Position numbers and translations under genes: made by a program. 6,829 nt of DNA, taken from contig JANXYI010000094.1 in assembly GCA_025350085.1 (NCBI GenBank), forward strand, positions 1-6,829, written 5' to 3'. The stretch is from Deltaproteobacteria bacterium. Its GTDB lineage: Bacteria; Desulfobacterota; Desulfovibrionia; Desulfovibrionales; Desulfovibrionaceae. The notes below the pieces were generated by a model. It did no database searches, was not told the origin of the DNA, and saw only the letters and a list, made by a program, of their open reading frames with translations. Shown piece after piece: positions 5,140 through 6,829 of the stretch (the first letter of the stretch is position 1; each line of letters starts with the position of its first letter).

Positions 5140-6120
5140 CTAGTCTGAAAGCAGGGGCAAAAGGGCGAAATGTCTGGCCTGGCTGGTCACGGCGCCCGGC
5201 AGGCCCAGGTCCAGCGACGGCCCGGGTGCGCTGCCGGTGAGCTCGCCCCGGGCCAGGAGCAGGGGGGCCTGGGCCGAGCAGAACTCGGCCGTTTGGTAGG
5301 CAGCCAGCTCCATGAGCCCGGCCAGGGTCAGGGTTGAGGCCTCGCCCGTGGCCGGGTTGCAATAGGCCAGCTCACCTGCGACCGCAGCGCGCTGCCCCCA
5401 GAGCCTTGGGGCGTAGAACAGGGCCGAGAGCTCGCGGAACTGGTCGGGCAGCATACCGGACAGAGCGCGCAGCAGGCCCGCCAGCCTCGGCCTGCGGGCC
5501 AGGGCCTGCATGGTGCAGTGGGTCTGCAGGGCCGCGCCCAGGGCCCGCCCAACGGCCGCGGCGTCCACCCCGGCCAGGCGGCCCAGGAGTTCCGGCGGGC
5601 AGGCCAGGGCGAGCTGCCCCTCCAGGGAATGAACCACTTCCTTGAGCGAACGCTGCGTGAGCGCCTCCGGGCCTCCGGCCGCCGCCATGTCCATGAGCGC
5701 CTCCAGGATGCGGTGCCGACGCACGGCAGCAGAACGGCGCACGGGGTCGGCATCGTGGTAGTTGCCCGTGAAGTGGTAGACGAACGGGTGCAGGACGGCG
5801 TCGGTGAAGATGTGCGCCGCGAGCCCCACGAAAAAGGCCTGGGGCAGCGGGGAGTCCTGCCGGGCGTAAAGGTGCGGGGCATAGAGCCGCAGCAGCTCGA
5901 AGGTGTCCTCGCCCCGGGCGCCGTGCAGGCGGCCCGGCAGCTCCCGCACGGCCTGGGGGTGCCTGCCGCGCCTATCATGCAGGTAGTACAGCACGTCGTG
6001 GAACACCGCGCCATAGCGCAGGCCAGCCGGGCAGCTGGCAAGCGCCGGGCCCAGGGGGCCCGAGGCCAGGAGCTGGCCTGCGCGTTCGGCCACCTGCCAG
6101 TGCACGATCTCCCTGGGCAT
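5140..6120 (-). CDS. Cytoplasmic zinc-dependent phospholipase C-like protein
   Basis: The 326-residue protein resembles the bacterial zinc-dependent phospholipase C fold (PF00882 type). His/Asp/Glu residues are spaced like the zinc ligands of that fold: H7 in MPREIVHWQ, H41-D42 in GAVFHDVLYYLHD, H103/D107/H111/H116 in AAHIFTDAVLHPFVYHF, and H136-xxx-E140 in RHRILE. The C-terminal half (from about 180) is Ala/Leu-rich, helical and without recognisable motifs. No signal peptide or membrane segment is visible, unlike secreted PLC toxins, so it probably acts inside the cell; its substrate is unknown. The ATG at 6120 begins the family-like MPREIVHW and has a GGAGG at 6125-6129, four bases upstream. 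An earlier in-frame ATG at 6183 adds 21 unlikely residues and overlaps the divergent promoter region. The fold is fairly sure; catalytic activity is not. Confidence 0.78.
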   Translation of the reverse strand: MPREIVHWQVAERAGQLLASGPLGPALASCPAGLRYGAVFHDVLYYLHDRRGRHPQAVRELPGRLHGARGEDTFELLRLYAPHLYARQDSPLPQAFFVGLAAHIFTDAVLHPFVYHFTGNYHDADPVRRSAAVRRHRILEALMDMAAAGGPEALTQRSLKEVVHSLEGQLALACPPELLGRLAGVDAAAVGRALGAALQTHCTMQALARRPRLAGLLRALSGMLPDQFRELSALFYAPRLWGQRAAVAGELAYCNPATGEASTLTLAGLMELAAYQTAEFCSAQAPLLLARGELTGSAPGPSLDLGLPGAVTSQARHFALLPLLSD

Positions 6121-6164
6121 GTTCCCTCCCCGGCCCTTCCTGTCCCCTGTGTACTCCGGACACC

Positions 6165-6193
6165 TTGTCGCCCGGCCGCGCATGGGCTATACC
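6165..6193 (+). promoter_or_regulatory. Possible sigma-70 promoter of the P-loop kinase-like gene
   Basis: TTGTCG at 6165-6170, a 17-base spacer and TATACC at 6188-6193 match the housekeeping consensus 4 of 6 at each box. It would give a leader of about 100 nt before the GTG at 6304. It overlaps the opposing candidate promoter at the shared TATA. Confidence 0.42.
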
Positions 6194-6214
6194 CTGCCTA
6201 TCCGCACGCAGCAA
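6186..6214 (-). promoter_or_regulatory. Possible sigma-70 promoter of the PLC-like gene
   Basis: On the minus strand, TTGCTG (6214-6209), a 17-base spacer and TATAGC (6191-6186) form a housekeeping-type promoter, with 4 of 6 matches at each box and ideal spacing. The predicted start near 6179 leaves ~60 nt before the ATG at 6120. The -10 shares its TATA with the plus-strand promoter. Confidence 0.42.
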
Positions 6215-6258
6215 CCAACCGGCGCGAAGGGGGTCCTCCGGGATCCTTACGTCTTTTT

Positions 6259-6289
6259 CCGCGCGACACACCGCGCGAAGCGCGCGCGG
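6259..6289 (+). other. Alternative GC-only stems in the leader of the kinase-like gene
   Basis: CCGCGCG occurs at 6259-6265 and again at 6271-6277. Either copy can pair with CGCGCGG at 6283-6289, giving two mutually exclusive 7-bp stems that end four bases before the AGGAG ribosome site at 6294-6298. No U-run follows, so this is not a terminator. It may limit access to the ribosome site or simply reflect GC-rich sequence. Confidence 0.3.
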
Positions 6290-6303
6290 GCACAGGAGCA
6301 CAG

Positions 6304-6828
6304 GTGACACGATTCATCCGCCGCGAGTTTCAGGTCGAGGAGCCGGACAAGGTCACGGTCATCCGCCAGGACACCCCGGCCGAGAGACCGCAGATGCCCG
6401 GCACCGGCGTCCTCTATCTTATAGGCCTGCCCGGCAGCGGCAAGTCGACCCTGGCCGCGCGCCTGGCGGGCGAGCTGGGCTGCCCGGCGGCCACGCTGCC
6501 GCTGGATGACAATCCGGACGAGGCCCTTACACAGCTCCTGGCGAACGGACCGGCCATAATCGAAGTGCCGCACAAGCTGCTCCTGGGGTCAGCCTTCCGC
6601 GAGCGCCTGAAGGCCACGGGCCGTGTGCTCTACCTCATGGCCGACGTGGAGACCCTGGCCCGGCGCCTGGCCAAGACGCCGCAGGAGGAGCCCCAGCTGC
6701 GCGAACGCCTGGGCCGCCAGCGCACCAGCTACGAGCCGCTGTTCATGCAGACCCTGCACCTCATGGCCCCGGCCGACGGCGGGCTGGACGAGGTCCTGGC
6801 CGAGGTCTTGGAGCGCGTGCGCATGTGA
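6304..6828 (+). CDS. Shikimate-kinase-like P-loop NTPase lacking the shikimate-binding motifs
   Basis: A 174-residue protein starting at GTG, with AGGAG at 6294-6298 five bases before it. After a ~35-residue N-terminal extension comes a beta strand and Walker A, LIGLPGSGKSTLAARLAGELG (P-loop at residues 41-49), in the style of AroK and related small-molecule kinases. The C-terminal half, VLYLMADVETLARRL (108-122) then RQRTSYEPLF (138-147), matches the fourth strand and the R-x-x-x-Y-x-x-(L/V) helix of shikimate kinases. What is missing is telling: no DxD after the P-loop (CPAATLPLDDNPDE instead), no FR-x-x-E substrate arginine in its usual place, and no GGG; IIEVPHKLL stands where that would be. 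It is therefore probably a nucleotide-binding paralogue with another substrate or a regulatory role, not a functional AroK. It ends at TGA, one base before the window edge. The divergent neighbour is the PLC-like gene. Confidence 0.75.
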   Translation: MTRFIRREFQVEEPDKVTVIRQDTPAERPQMPGTGVLYLIGLPGSGKSTLAARLAGELGCPAATLPLDDNPDEALTQLLANGPAIIEVPHKLLLGSAFRERLKATGRVLYLMADVETLARRLAKTPQEEPQLRERLGRQRTSYEPLFMQTLHLMAPADGGLDEVLAEVLERVRM

Positions 6829-6829
6829 G

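Noticed and set aside
5518..6828. 436-residue plus-strand reading frame containing the kinase-like gene
   Set aside because: Its first ~260 codons lie antisense to the PLC-like gene and through the promoter region and show no family resemblance. The GTG at 6304 with AGGAG fits the domain start.
1..6829. A new multi-gene defence or mobile system
   Set aside because: No transposase, integrase, toxin-antitoxin pair, direct terminal repeats, tRNA or CRISPR repeat is present. The genes are chromosomal housekeeping and flagellar types.

Overview
The window is GC-rich (by eye well over 60%). Its gene set is RNase J, the late flagellar trio fliS/fliD/flagellin, a cytoplasmic zinc phospholipase-C-like protein and a shikimate-kinase-like P-loop protein. 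The RNase J and FliS wording and the use of sigma-54 and sigma-28 flagellar promoters suggest a Desulfovibrio-type sulfate reducer (Desulfovibrionales, the former Deltaproteobacteria). That assignment is inference from protein style; no rRNA or other marker is present.

Layout, left to right. (1) 1-1414, plus strand: the last ~470 codons of RNase J, whose N-terminus and HxHxDH motif lie upstream of the window. (2) Nineteen bases later it meets the end of fliS, transcribed towards it. (3) 4871-1434, minus strand: flagellin, then fliD, then fliS. Flagellin has a good sigma-28 (FliA) promoter and a ~95-nt leader. It ends at a perfect GC-rich hairpin, and six bases past that hairpin is a consensus sigma-54 promoter driving fliD-fliS. 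(4) 4872-5139: the gene-free flagellin control region. (5) 6120-5140, minus strand: an uncharacterised zinc-PLC-like protein. (6) 6121-6303: a divergent promoter region. (7) 6304-6828, plus strand: a small P-loop kinase-like protein that starts at GTG.

How the genes work together: flagellin forms the filament, FliS is its export chaperone and FliD is the cap on which it polymerises. They sit in one cluster but are read from two promoter classes, so cap and chaperone can be made under sigma-54 control and the filament protein later under sigma-28. The flagellin leader also folds into two successive small hairpins with ANGGAN hexaloops, the second containing the Shine-Dalgarno. This matches the two-site CsrA repression known for hag mRNA in Bacillus and is the most interesting element seen here.

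I see no mobile element, CRISPR array, tRNA, rRNA or clearly new multi-gene system. The less ordinary parts are the CsrA-type leader, the FliS C-terminal extension, and the two right-hand genes, whose family folds are recognisable but whose functions are not.
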